64,000 bases of DNA, taken from assembly GCF_900163635.1 (NCBI RefSeq), contig NZ_FUID01000066.1:1-64000 (forward strand), read 5' to 3'. Positions 36,126 to 44,928 of the stretch are shown here, in pieces (positions within the stretch are counted from its first letter, which is position 1; each line of letters begins with the position of its first letter). Position numbers and translations under genes: made by a program. The stretch is from Leucobacter sp. 7(1). GTDB lineage: Bacteria > Actinomycetota > Actinomycetes > Actinomycetales > Microbacteriaceae. A model generated the notes under the pieces. It was not told where the DNA came from. It saw nothing but the letters and a program-made list of their open reading frames with translations, and did not search any database.

Positions 36126-37055
36126 TCACCCTCGACCGTCCTGCGCAGCGACGGTCCGCAGCCGCACCACGTTGCTGAGAGTAGTCAGCACCGGCGTTGG
36201 AATCCCACGCTCGGCGCCGGCGCGCACGATCGCGCCACCGATGCCCTCGATTTCGGTGGCACGGCCCGCCTCCACATCCTGCAGCATCGAGGTCTTGTGC
36301 TCGCCGTGTTCACGGAAGGCGACAGCGAGTTTGTCTTGCACGCGCCCCTCGTGGAAACGCACCCGGTGTGCCTCTGCCACGGCAAAGCACTCGGAGAGAA
36401 CTCCTTCTCCCAGCACCTGAGCGGGAGCTTCCGCTCCCATCGCACCGACTGTGAGTCCGGTCGTCGCACTGACCGTGTTCATCACAGCGTTGAATATCAC
36501 CTTCTCCCAGATCGGCACCATGATGTCCGCAGCTGACTCTGCGGTGAACCCGGCCGCGCTCAGCACCCCTGCGAGCCGCTCAGCGCGCCCCGCGGATGCG
36601 GGCGTGAGGCCGCCCAGGATCACGGAGCCAGCACCGGCGCTCGTAATCACTCCGTCGGCACCCCGGTCCGCCGGATAGTCCGTCACCCCGATGACCGTCC
36701 GGTCGGGGCCGAAATACGCGAGCAATGGCCGCTCGTTTCCCAACCCGTTCTGCACGGAAAGTCCCACAGTCTGCTCCCCGACAAGATGCGTGACCGAGGC
36801 GAGCGCCGCCTCCGAGTGCATCGTCTTGGTGAACAACAGCACCAGCTCGACCGGATCGTGAACGTCGGCTGCGTGTTCCGCCCGGGAGTCGACGTGCGTC
36901 ACGGTTTCGCCCAAGCAAAGCGTCATCCCGTCACGTCGGATCGCGTGGAGTCGCTGGGGTGACGCATCGATCATCACGACATCGTGCCCCGCGTCAATGA
37001 GCAGAATACCGAACAACTGGCCCATCGTTCCGGCCCCGACAACCGCGATCCTCAT
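36126..37055 (-). CDS. Ketopantoate reductase-like (ApbA/PanE family) oxidoreductase
   Basis: 309 aa. The N-terminal NADP site is VVGAGTMG (6-13). The C-terminal catalytic Lys-containing motif is WEKVIFNAVMNTVSATTG, followed by TSMLQDVEAGRATEIEGIGG. True PanE makes pantoate for CoA, but many paralogues in catabolic operons reduce other 2-oxo acids. Here it is the last gene of a six-gene operon with benzoylformate decarboxylase and TRAP genes, so a catabolic role is more likely. The ATG overlaps the aldehyde dehydrogenase stop (ATGA). Confidence 0.82.
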   Translation of the reverse strand: MRIAVVGAGTMGQLFGILLIDAGHDVVMIDASPQRLHAIRRDGMTLCLGETVTHVDSRAEHAADVHDPVELVLLFTKTMHSEAALASVTHLVGEQTVGLSVQNGLGNERPLLAYFGPDRTVIGVTDYPADRGADGVITSAGAGSVILGGLTPASAGRAERLAGVLSAAGFTAESAADIMVPIWEKVIFNAVMNTVSATTGLTVGAMGAEAPAQVLGEGVLSECFAVAEAHRVRFHEGRVQDKLAVAFREHGEHKTSMLQDVEAGRATEIEGIGGAIVRAGAERGIPTPVLTTLSNVVRLRTVAAQDGRG

Positions 37056-38554
37056 CGCGCATCTCCCGCGAACGGGGAGGGCGCGATCGAGGGTCGTACT
37101 GTGAGCCACTGAGTCTCCGTGAAGGCCTCAATGTTGGCGGTGTACCCGCCGAACCGCGCGCCCGTTCCGGAGTTCCCCACTCCCCCAAACGGTGCGTTCG
37201 ATTCGTCAGCGACAGTCTGTTCGTTGATGTGGATCTTGCCGGAACGAAGCCGATCGGCGACTGTCATCGCTGCCCCCACGTCTCCGAGGATCCCGACGGC
37301 AAGACCGTAGGCGCTCTCGTGAACGAGTTCGACAGCCTCGTCGAGGGTGGAAAACGCGCGCACCGGTGCCACAGGCCCGAAGATCTCCTCCGTCCAGGCG
37401 GGGTTTCCGGCCCCCACGCCCGCGAGCACGGTGGGCTGAACGAGCAGTCCTTCGGCACCGCCCCCGGCAACGACTTCTGCTCCGGCGTCTTCCGCCGCGC
37501 GGATGAGTGCGACAATTCGGTCGCGCTGGACCCGATCAATCACGGGTCCCAGCTGGGCCGTGGTGGTCCACGGATCGCCAACTCGGAGCGAGTGTGCTTT
37601 TGCCGCCAGGCGTCGCACGTACTCCTCATATATTGATTCGTGGACCAGGTGCCGTCCGGTTGTCATGCAGATCTGTCCCTGATGCAGGAAGGAACCGAAC
37701 GCCCCCGCGGAGGCCGCCAGTTCGAGGTCGGCGCCGGGAAGCACGATGAGGGCGTTGTTCCCACCCAGTTCCAAATGTGCTCGCTTGAGGTTCCGGCCAC
37801 ACGCCTCGCCGACCTTGCGACCTGCGGCGGTCGAGCCTGTGAACGACACCACACGCACCTCGGGGGCCTCGGTCAGTGCGCTCCCTGCCGCGACACGGCC
37901 AGGAAGCAGTTGCAGCACTCCCGGCGTCAAGCCCGCCTCCTCAAACGCACGCATGATCATGTAGCCACCGGAGACCGGGGTGCGCGGGTCGGGCTTGAGA
38001 ATCACACTGTTGCCCAGCGCAAGGGCGGGCGCGACCGAGCGGATGGAGAGGATCAGCGGAAAGTTGAACGGGGAGATCACGCCGACGACACCCGCCGGTT
38101 GGCGCCGCGCAAAAGACCAGTGCGGCTCATTGGAGGTCAGGACTTCCCCGTGCGGGTGGTGCGGCAGCGCCGCGGCATCGAAGCACTCGTTCGCCGCGAT
38201 CGAGACCTCGAGTTCCGCCTTTGCGCGAATCGCCCCGGTCTCCCGCTGGACCCACTCGATGAGCTCTTCCGCGTGGCGCAGAAAGAAGTCGCCTGCTCCC
38301 CGGGCTATGGTTGCGCGCACGGCGGGTGCCGCAGCCGCCCAATCTGTCTGCACCCGGGCGGCTCGCGTGGCGGCGAAGGTCATCTCCTGTGCGGTGGCCA
38401 ATCCCGCGGAGGCGATCACTGCGCCGGTGCCGGGCTCGTGCACGTCGATCACCTCCCCACCGCCCTCGGTCCATCCATCGAGGTACAGCAAACCGTCCCA
38501 GCGCTGCTGGTCGAGCGCTCCAGGGGACACCGCGGTGTGCGCGTGGGGTGACAT
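37052..38554 (-). CDS. Aldehyde dehydrogenase, benzaldehyde/vanillin type
   Basis: 500 aa NAD(P)-dependent aldehyde dehydrogenase. The general base is in LELGGNN (about residue 261) and the nucleophile in GQICMTTGR (about residue 295). FTGSTAAGRKVG and EEIFGPVAPV are present. GQICMTT is typical of aromatic aldehyde dehydrogenases. In this operon it would oxidise the aldehyde released by the decarboxylase, for example benzaldehyde to benzoate. AAGGAG lies upstream of the ATG. Confidence 0.88.
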   Translation of the reverse strand: MSPHAHTAVSPGALDQQRWDGLLYLDGWTEGGGEVIDVHEPGTGAVIASAGLATAQEMTFAATRAARVQTDWAAAAPAVRATIARGAGDFFLRHAEELIEWVQRETGAIRAKAELEVSIAANECFDAAALPHHPHGEVLTSNEPHWSFARRQPAGVVGVISPFNFPLILSIRSVAPALALGNSVILKPDPRTPVSGGYMIMRAFEEAGLTPGVLQLLPGRVAAGSALTEAPEVRVVSFTGSTAAGRKVGEACGRNLKRAHLELGGNNALIVLPGADLELAASAGAFGSFLHQGQICMTTGRHLVHESIYEEYVRRLAAKAHSLRVGDPWTTTAQLGPVIDRVQRDRIVALIRAAEDAGAEVVAGGGAEGLLVQPTVLAGVGAGNPAWTEEIFGPVAPVRAFSTLDEAVELVHESAYGLAVGILGDVGAAMTVADRLRSGKIHINEQTVADESNAPFGGVGNSGTGARFGGYTANIEAFTETQWLTVRPSIAPSPFAGDAR

Positions 38555-38632
38555 GTTCGTTCTCCTTCTGTGAGTCGTACGTTGACGGTTCGATCAACGC
38601 CTTCTCCCCCACCCCAGATATTCCGGTGCCCG

Positions 38633-39982
38633 TCACTGCATCATCGTCGGCAGCCACAGCACAATGTCTGGTGCAACGAAGAAGAGCACCAGGAGCCCGA
38701 TCTCGATCACCACAAACGGCCACACCCCGCGGAAGACCTCGATCGTGGGGATTTTCGCCGTGCCAGCGACGACAAAGCAGTTGATCCCGACAGGCGGGGT
38801 GACCATGCCAATCTCGATGAGCTTGACGATCATGATCCCGAGCCAGATGCCGTCGAACCCCAGCTCCGTCGCCACCGGAGTGATCAGCGGCACCGTGATC
38901 ACCATGATGGAGATCGATTCCAGGGCCATCCCGAGAGGAATGAGCAGTGCGAGCAAGAGCGCGACGATGAGCCAGGAGGGGAGCGCCAAGGATGTCACGG
39001 AACCGCTCACCAGTTGCGGGACTCTGGCCACCACGAAAAAGAGCGAGAGCATTGCTGACCCGATCATGATGGCAAAGACCATGCTCGTGGTCTTCGCGGT
39101 CTCCTTCAATGCCTCGACAATCTCACCCAGCACCTCTCGGACTGGCTGTGTGCGGAACTCGATGATGAGCATGATGAAGGCTGCGAGCGCGCCGATGGCC
39201 GCGGACTCCGTGGGGGTGAACAGCCCCGAGTAGATCCCGCCCATGATGATGACAAAGATGATCGCAAGCCGCACAAGGCCACGCCACGGCAACCGCTTGG
39301 CGGTGCCCTCACCGACTCGCGCCTCAGCGATCGCAGAGTCGAGGGCGTCTCCCAGCTCCGCTCCGCGCTCCCGGGGGCGCTTTCGCATCCGTAGAAATAC
39401 GTAGACGGCGTATGCGACAGCGGACAGCACGCCGGGCACGATCCCCGCGATCAGCATCTTCCCGATCGACTCCGAAGCGAGGATCGCGTAGAGCACCAAG
39501 AACAGACTCGGCGGGATCATGGCACCCAGGGTTCCCGACACCGCGACGAGCGCCCCCGCGAGGCTCGTCGGGTAGCCAGCCCGGCGCATCTCGGTGACCG
39601 AGAGCTTCGACATCGTCGCGGCCGTCCCGATGCTGGATCCCGACACGGCGGCGAAGCCCGCACACGCGGCAACCGTGGAAATTCCGAGCCCGCCGGGAAC
39701 GTTGCGGAACACTCGTCGCGCGATCGTGAACACCTGTTCGGCGGTTTTCGCTCGCACTGCGAACACGCCAAGCAGAATGAACATCGGGATGATGGTCAGC
39801 GTGAATGCGGAGGCCTGCTCAAAGGCCGCCGTCGCCAGTGAGCTTGTCACGAAACTCGCGTCACGCAGCACCAGGAGACCGACCGTGCCTGAGATGCCCA
39901 GGGCGAGCCAGACCGGCATGCGCAGGAGCAACAGTACCGCCATCACTACGCCGACGAGGAGGACAGCGAATCCGACGCTCAT
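38633..39982 (-). CDS. TRAP transporter large permease (DctM)
   Basis: 449 aa with about 12 hydrophobic segments; the family motifs include GCAGFAAVSGSSIGTAATMSKL-like sequence (split at residues about 108-128), PPSLFLVLYAIL, and SAAIGALAAF. It is the Na+-coupled translocation subunit. Together with the small permease and DctP it imports a carboxylate, here probably an aromatic oxo or hydroxy acid. It overlaps the small permease gene by 4 bp. Confidence 0.92.
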   Translation of the reverse strand: MSVGFAVLLVGVVMAVLLLLRMPVWLALGISGTVGLLVLRDASFVTSSLATAAFEQASAFTLTIIPMFILLGVFAVRAKTAEQVFTIARRVFRNVPGGLGISTVAACAGFAAVSGSSIGTAATMSKLSVTEMRRAGYPTSLAGALVAVSGTLGAMIPPSLFLVLYAILASESIGKMLIAGIVPGVLSAVAYAVYVFLRMRKRPRERGAELGDALDSAIAEARVGEGTAKRLPWRGLVRLAIIFVIIMGGIYSGLFTPTESAAIGALAAFIMLIIEFRTQPVREVLGEIVEALKETAKTTSMVFAIMIGSAMLSLFFVVARVPQLVSGSVTSLALPSWLIVALLLALLIPLGMALESISIMVITVPLITPVATELGFDGIWLGIMIVKLIEIGMVTPPVGINCFVVAGTAKIPTIEVFRGVWPFVVIEIGLLVLFFVAPDIVLWLPTMMQ

Positions 39983-40530
39983 GCGCGCTGCTCCGTCTCG
40001 GTAGCAGCCGGTTCCGCCAGGGGATCCGCGTCGTCATCCTCCCCCAGGAGCGGCTCACCGCGCAGCCCAAGAAAGCCGTTCACAAGCGCAATCAGCAGGA
40101 ACGCGGCGAAGCCGATCACCACCACCCAGCGAGCCGGCCAGAGCGGCCAGTCGACGAGCCCGGTGGAGATCTCCCCCATCCGGAGGCTCGCACTCGCTCG
40201 CTGCGCGGTCGCCATAATGAACCACACGGTCATCGCGGCGCCGAGTACCCACATGGCCCCGGTCACTTGGCGGGCAAGTCTCTTCGGAAATCGGCTTGTC
40301 AGAAGATCAACAGAGACGTGAGCGTTCGTGGCCCCCGCGTAAGAGAGGCCCAGGAACACCGTCACGACAAGGAGCGTCTCGGTGAGTTCGAGTAGCCCGG
40401 GCACCGAGCGCCCCACAAAGTTTCGGGAGAGCACGTCAAGCGTGGTCGCCACCATCATGGCGACGGTGGCGATCGAGCCGAGCGCACCCAGTGGGCCCGC
40501 GAGCTTGCGTGCGGCTGCGCGGAGCGTCAT
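39979..40530 (-). CDS. TRAP transporter small permease (DctQ)
   Basis: 183 aa with four membrane helices and the family phrase FVGRSVPGLLELTE near helix 2. I chose ATG 40530 (MTLRAAARK); an in-frame GTG at 40560 would overlap the DctP stop. It sits between DctP and DctM genes. Confidence 0.87.
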   Translation of the reverse strand: MTLRAAARKLAGPLGALGSIATVAMMVATTLDVLSRNFVGRSVPGLLELTETLLVVTVFLGLSYAGATNAHVSVDLLTSRFPKRLARQVTGAMWVLGAAMTVWFIMATAQRASASLRMGEISTGLVDWPLWPARWVVVIGFAAFLLIALVNGFLGLRGEPLLGEDDDADPLAEPAATETEQRA

Positions 40531-40541
40531 TGATGCGGGCC

Positions 40542-41666
40542 CTAGTTCCGATCCGCGCACACGAGCGTCGGATCCGGTGCGTCGGGATCGTCATATTCGG
40601 CGAGCTTCTCCTTATAGCTCGCGAGATACCCCGCCGCGTCTTCGAGCCCATCACTCTCCGCTTCCTCAACCCAGAGCGCCTCCAGGTCCTCGTCAATCGC
40701 GCTCACCCAGCGCTCAGTTTCACTGTCCGCCCACTGTCCGAGATCGCCCACGGTGTCTAGGAGTTCATCACACTGCGTCTCGGACACCTCCGTGAAGAAC
40801 TCGTGCGATTTCGTCTCATTGAATTCCTCGGTCACCTCGTCGATGATTCGGCGCAATTCAGGATCAAGCCCTGTATATACCTCGTGGTTCATCCACATTC
40901 CGATGGTCGTATACATGCCGACACCGGGATCGGTCCAGTGCGGGAGCACGTCGCGCAGCTGATAGGCGGCGGTCCCCTCCAGCGGGAATCCCGCAACATC
41001 CGCGACGCCGCGCTCCATCGCCTCGTAGGTTTCAGGCGCGGGAATTGCGACACTACTGGCATTGATCGCCTCGACCGCGTACTGCGCGAAGCGCCCGGCC
41101 ATGCGCATCCGCAGGCCCTCGAGATCATCGATTGTGGTGATCGCTTCGTTACTCCCAATCAGAAGTCGACCCGGCGGCAGATGCGAGAGCGGCTTCAGGT
41201 TGTTTCGCTCCCAGAGCTCGGCGGCACCCGCGTGTTCCTCGCTCAGGTCCCGGATCGCCTTCGATACCGCCTCGCCGCCGGGGCTCAGGAACGGGATGCT
41301 CGCGATCGTCGCCATCGGGAACAGCTGCGAGGAATAGTCCGTGATCGTCTGTCCGATGTCTGCGCGGCCGTCCCGCACACACTCCGGGATCTCGGACGAG
41401 CTGCAGAGTGAGTCGGCAGCGGCAACAGCAAAGGTGATTCGGCCGTCGCTGCGCGCTTCAACTTCGTCGTACCACCAGTTGCCCATCACCTCACTCAGGC
41501 TCTTTGGAGTGGCCCAGGAGACCACGTTGAGTTCGATCGAGGGTCCAGCCGCTCCTCCCGGGTCGGGGTCGCCGGGGGTCGCGCACGCAACCAGGCCCAG
41601 GCTGAGAGCACCGCCGAGCGCCACACTGCGCACGATCGACGTTCGAATACGAGAGGCGAGTTTCAT
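40542..41666 (-). CDS. TRAP transporter substrate-binding lipoprotein (DctP)
   Basis: 374 aa. The signal peptide MKLASRIRTSIVRSVALGG ends in a lipobox LVACAT, so it is membrane-anchored, as is usual in Gram-positives. DctP motifs such as LEGLRMRMAGRFA and GVADVAGFPLEG are present; the conserved Arg in RMRMAG is expected to bind the ligand carboxylate. An in-frame upstream start at 41723 is less likely. It follows the decarboxylase gene after 40 bp. Confidence 0.9.
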   Translation of the reverse strand: MKLASRIRTSIVRSVALGGALSLGLVACATPGDPDPGGAAGPSIELNVVSWATPKSLSEVMGNWWYDEVEARSDGRITFAVAAADSLCSSSEIPECVRDGRADIGQTITDYSSQLFPMATIASIPFLSPGGEAVSKAIRDLSEEHAGAAELWERNNLKPLSHLPPGRLLIGSNEAITTIDDLEGLRMRMAGRFAQYAVEAINASSVAIPAPETYEAMERGVADVAGFPLEGTAAYQLRDVLPHWTDPGVGMYTTIGMWMNHEVYTGLDPELRRIIDEVTEEFNETKSHEFFTEVSETQCDELLDTVGDLGQWADSETERWVSAIDEDLEALWVEEAESDGLEDAAGYLASYKEKLAEYDDPDAPDPTLVCADRN

Positions 41667-41706
41667 CAGTGAAGCTTCCTTCCTAGAGGGAAATGCGTAC
41701 GCGGCG

Positions 41707-43299
41707 TTAGACAACGCGCGCATCGATCAGAACGGGGCCATCTGCGAGGAGCGCCTCACGGTAGGCCTGGGAAAAGTCCGCCGCGGTGGCAACCCGCACC
41801 GCCGGCACCCCGTACCCCTGGGAGATCGACACGAAGTCGATTTCCCGAAGGGTGAGGCCGGGGACGTTTTCAGCCCCCATCCGCGCAGCGAATCCGGCGA
41901 GAGCCCCATATCCCGAGTTATTGACGATGATGAACACGGTGCGGGTCTGGTGTTCTGCGGCCGTGTAGAGGGCGCTGATTCCGAAGTTCGCTGATCCGTC
42001 ACCGACAGTGGCGACAATCGTTTTCGCCGGGTCTCCCAGCCCGAGCCCCACCGCAACCGGCAGTCCGAATCCGAGGCCTCCCGACGCGGGGAAGTGGTAC
42101 TGCCCGGGGTGTTCGATCGCGACTCGTTCGAGATACTCGAGATCCAACGTTGTCGTCTCGTTCACGTACACGACCGCATCGCTCATCTGCTCGTTCAGGA
42201 GCGCAAGGAGCTCTGTCCCGGTGAAGCCGGCCTCGGAGTGCTCCGGCTCGGGAAAACTCCGGCTCCCCGGGGCTCCACGCCGTGTTTCGCGGTCAGTGAC
42301 GGCCGCGGCGAGCTGCGCCGTTGCGACTCCGACGTCAGCAATCAGGGCGTTCCCGAACGGGGCCCGTGCCGCCTCGCGCGGGTCCTCAGTGATCTGTGTC
42401 AGCTGCACTCCCGGTGCGAGATACGAACTCGGCTCCCAGCGGTGATAGCGGAAGACCGCGGACCCGAGCGCGAGTACCGTGTCGAACCCCGTAAGCCGGT
42501 CTCGGACGGATCGAATGCCGGGGACCAACACCCCCTCGAAATTTGGGTGCGTGGTCGGGAACGGACAGCGATCTGGCGAGGGTGCGACGAAAACGGCAGC
42601 GTTCACGCGCTCGGCTAGGGTTACGACCGCGTCGTACACGCCGGAATCCCGCACCGCCGCCGCATCAAGCTGCGGCCCGAGTACGAGCGCCACCCGAGTG
42701 ACGGCGTCGAGATCCGCAGCCAGCTCCGTGAGCGTGTCGGGGCTCAGCCCCCCATGATTTGTGACCGTTCGGCGGCCGAGCAACGCATCGCTGTCGAGCG
42801 CAGCCTCCCCCCAGTCATCGAGCGGAACGGACACATACACCGGCCCGCGGGGGTGCGTACCCGCCTCCAAAAGCGCCTGAGACAGGGTGCGCGGTACATC
42901 GCTCGCGGCGAGCGGCTCGTGCGCGAACTTCACGAGTGGACGTGGGAGCAGCGCAGCATCGCTATTGCCCAGCATGACTTCCTGCCCCACAGTGCGGCGC
43001 ACTTGCTGGCCTGCCAGCACGACAAGCGGCGTGTGCCCGTAGTGCGCGTTTGTGAGCGCACCCATCGCGTTTCCGCTGCCCGATCCCGCGTGGAGGTTCA
43101 CGAGCGCCACGTCTCCCGTCGCTCGGGAATAGCCCTCGGCGAGTCCCACGACAACCTGTTCGTGCAAACCCAGCACGAACTCGACATCGGCTCCGAGCCC
43201 GGCAAGGAACGGGATCTCGTTCGATCCGGGATTTCCAAAGACCTTCGTGATTCCCCGCTCCTGCAAGAGGGCGAGGGTGGATTCGAGTACTGACGGCAC
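41707..43299 (-). CDS. mdlC: Benzoylformate decarboxylase
   Basis: 530 aa ThDP-dependent enzyme. Counting from the GTG at 43299, the catalytic residues fall at the same numbers as in Pseudomonas putida MdlC as I recall it: Ser26 in GNPGSNE, Glu47 in LHEQ and His70 in NLHAGSG. A further His in PTTHPNF matches His281 of that enzyme. The ThDP/Mg motif is GDGSANFGISAL...NNSGYG. Start chosen at 43299 because of GGAG 7 nt upstream and the residue register. It converts phenylglyoxylate to benzaldehyde and CO2; other aryl 2-oxo acids are possible. First gene of the operon to 36126, divergent from a LysR gene. Confidence 0.85.
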   Translation of the reverse strand: MPSVLESTLALLQERGITKVFGNPGSNEIPFLAGLGADVEFVLGLHEQVVVGLAEGYSRATGDVALVNLHAGSGSGNAMGALTNAHYGHTPLVVLAGQQVRRTVGQEVMLGNSDAALLPRPLVKFAHEPLAASDVPRTLSQALLEAGTHPRGPVYVSVPLDDWGEAALDSDALLGRRTVTNHGGLSPDTLTELAADLDAVTRVALVLGPQLDAAAVRDSGVYDAVVTLAERVNAAVFVAPSPDRCPFPTTHPNFEGVLVPGIRSVRDRLTGFDTVLALGSAVFRYHRWEPSSYLAPGVQLTQITEDPREAARAPFGNALIADVGVATAQLAAAVTDRETRRGAPGSRSFPEPEHSEAGFTGTELLALLNEQMSDAVVYVNETTTLDLEYLERVAIEHPGQYHFPASGGLGFGLPVAVGLGLGDPAKTIVATVGDGSANFGISALYTAAEHQTRTVFIIVNNSGYGALAGFAARMGAENVPGLTLREIDFVSISQGYGVPAVRVATAADFSQAYREALLADGPVLIDARVV

Positions 43300-43437
43300 T
43301 GTCACGCTCCGAAACGATCGGGTGCGTGGCGGAGTCCGAGCAGCCCGCAGGAACCTTCCTGATGCCACGCTGTGGGTACCGAAACTAATGGCCCACAAAC
43401 GGGCGCACCAATATAGATTGAGGCCCGAACACATAGG

Positions 43438-43449
43438 CCATAACTATGG
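43438..43449. promoter_or_regulatory. Inverted repeat between LysR and decarboxylase genes
   Basis: ccata-ac-tatgg, a perfect 5-bp inverted repeat, is immediately upstream of the LysR start and 139 bp from the decarboxylase start. It is a possible autoregulatory operator; the same short region may contain other weaker dyads. Confidence 0.4.
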
Positions 43450-44382
43450 ATGGGGAGAAGGGCTGATCGCCCCGTGGATCTCAACCTGCTCCGGGTATTC
43501 GTCGCCGTGTATGAGGCACCCACCGTAACCGAGGCCGCCGTGCGGCTCCACATGGCGCAACCCTCGGTCACCCAGGCACTCAACCGGCTCCGGGCCGAAG
43601 CTCAGGATCCGTTGTTCGTCCGATCCGGCCGCGGACTTGTCCCCACCCGCGCCGCGACGCAGCTGTACGCCACGGTCGGTGACATGCCCGCGGCCGCCGA
43701 GGCGGCGCTCCACAGCCTCAGCGAGTTTGTGCCCGGAAGCACTCGCGAGACGTTTCGACTCGCGCTTACCGACGTGGGTCAGACCCTGTTCCTGCCCACG
43801 CTCGGTCCTGAGCTCATGCGGGTTGCGCCGCAGAGCCGCCTCGACGTCGTGAACCTCGACGCGGATCGCGCGCCGGCCGCGCTCAGGGTCGGTGAAGTGG
43901 ACCTTGCAGTGTCCTCCACGCTGCTCGCGGCAGACCTCCGGAGCTCGATGATTCGAGAGGACCTCTACTGTTGTATTGCCCGGCGCGGTCGATTTCCTGG
44001 GCACACACCCACACTCGCTGAGGTCGCCGTGCTCCCCCGCATCGTGATGAAAGGGTCCATCGGCCACACCCTCGTTGAGTCCGGCTTCCCGCCGCCCATC
44101 GCAGGATCAATCTCGCTCCCCGCCTTCTCCGCGATCCCCGCCGTGCTCGCGAGTTCCGAGCTGATCGCGTTCGTGCCGCACGGCGTCGTCCCGTACTGGG
44201 CGGCGGCGTGGGACCTCGAGGCGTGGCCGCTCCCGGCAACCCAGTTCACGAGCCGAGTCCGGGCACACACGGCCCCACGAGCGCTCTCGGCGGCGAGCGC
44301 GTGGTTCACCGAATGGACCATCGCGACGCTGCGGGGTGTGCCGGATCCGCCTCCCACTGGAAAGCCGATGCTGCCGGGGTGA
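43450..44382 (+). CDS. LysR-family regulator of the decarboxylase/TRAP operon
   Basis: 310 aa. It has the NodD/PcaQ-like opening VDLNLLRVFVAVYEAPTVTEAA and recognition helix MAQPSVTQALNRLR. The effector domain spans about 95-300. ATG 43450 has no ribosome site; GTG 43474 has GGGAGAAGGG about 11 nt upstream and would give a VDLNLLRVF N-terminus more typical of the family, so the start is uncertain. Divergent from mdlC, so it probably controls that operon in response to the aromatic substrate. Confidence 0.85.
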   Translation: MGRRADRPVDLNLLRVFVAVYEAPTVTEAAVRLHMAQPSVTQALNRLRAEAQDPLFVRSGRGLVPTRAATQLYATVGDMPAAAEAALHSLSEFVPGSTRETFRLALTDVGQTLFLPTLGPELMRVAPQSRLDVVNLDADRAPAALRVGEVDLAVSSTLLAADLRSSMIREDLYCCIARRGRFPGHTPTLAEVAVLPRIVMKGSIGHTLVESGFPPPIAGSISLPAFSAIPAVLASSELIAFVPHGVVPYWAAAWDLEAWPLPATQFTSRVRAHTAPRALSAASAWFTEWTIATLRGVPDPPPTGKPMLPG

Positions 44383-44482
44383 ACTGGGCCCTACCCCAAT
44401 CACCTCAAAGTGCGGACCTCGCGCAAACTCGTCGCATCAACATCACTGACGTCTATGCGACGGTGTGCGACCGGCCGGGGAG

Positions 44483-44881
44483 CTATCCCTCGGTATCGGG
44501 AACCTCAGCGACAGCACTCACCTCCACAAGCATGTCGGGCCGAGCGAGGGCCGCAACCCCGACCGCACACCGGATCGGCATCCGGCCCTGCGGCATCCGC
44601 CGCGCGTACACCTCGTTGAAGGCAGCTCGCGTCTCGCCGATGTCAACCAGGTAGATCGTCATCTGAGCGATGCTCGCAAGCTCTGCGCCGATCTTTGCGA
44701 GTTTTCGCTCCAGGTTGTCAAACACCGCTTCAGACTGGGCAAGTATTCCCCCGTCACTGAGCCCTCCGCCCGGGGCGCTGGGAATGACTGTGAAATAAGC
44801 CGTGCCGTCTAGGACGGTGAACTCAGCGGACAGGGCTGCGCCGGTGTCAACCGGATAACGATGGATTCGGGAGGCGGTCAT
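44483..44881 (-). CDS. RidA (YjgF/YER057c) family protein
   Basis: 132 aa, normal length for the family. Conserved C-terminal PIRCAVGVAALARPDMLVE carries the arginine that binds the carboxylate in RidA. Members deaminate reactive enamines/imines or act on related intermediates; in catabolic clusters they scavenge 2-aminoacrylate-type or keto-imine products. Lies downstream (47 bp) of the FAD oxidase gene on the same strand, suggesting a shared transcript. Confidence 0.88.
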   Translation of the reverse strand: MTASRIHRYPVDTGAALSAEFTVLDGTAYFTVIPSAPGGGLSDGGILAQSEAVFDNLERKLAKIGAELASIAQMTIYLVDIGETRAAFNEVYARRMPQGRMPIRCAVGVAALARPDMLVEVSAVAEVPDTEG

Positions 44882-44928
44882 GCGTGAGGTTCCTTTCGGG
44901 CGAGTGAGTCCTGCAGTCGTTCGTGTTT

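Noticed and set aside
44431-44461. gtcgcat/atgcgac inverted repeat between LysR and RidA genes as a terminator
   Set aside because: Arms are only 7 bp, the loop is 17 nt, and no T-run follows.
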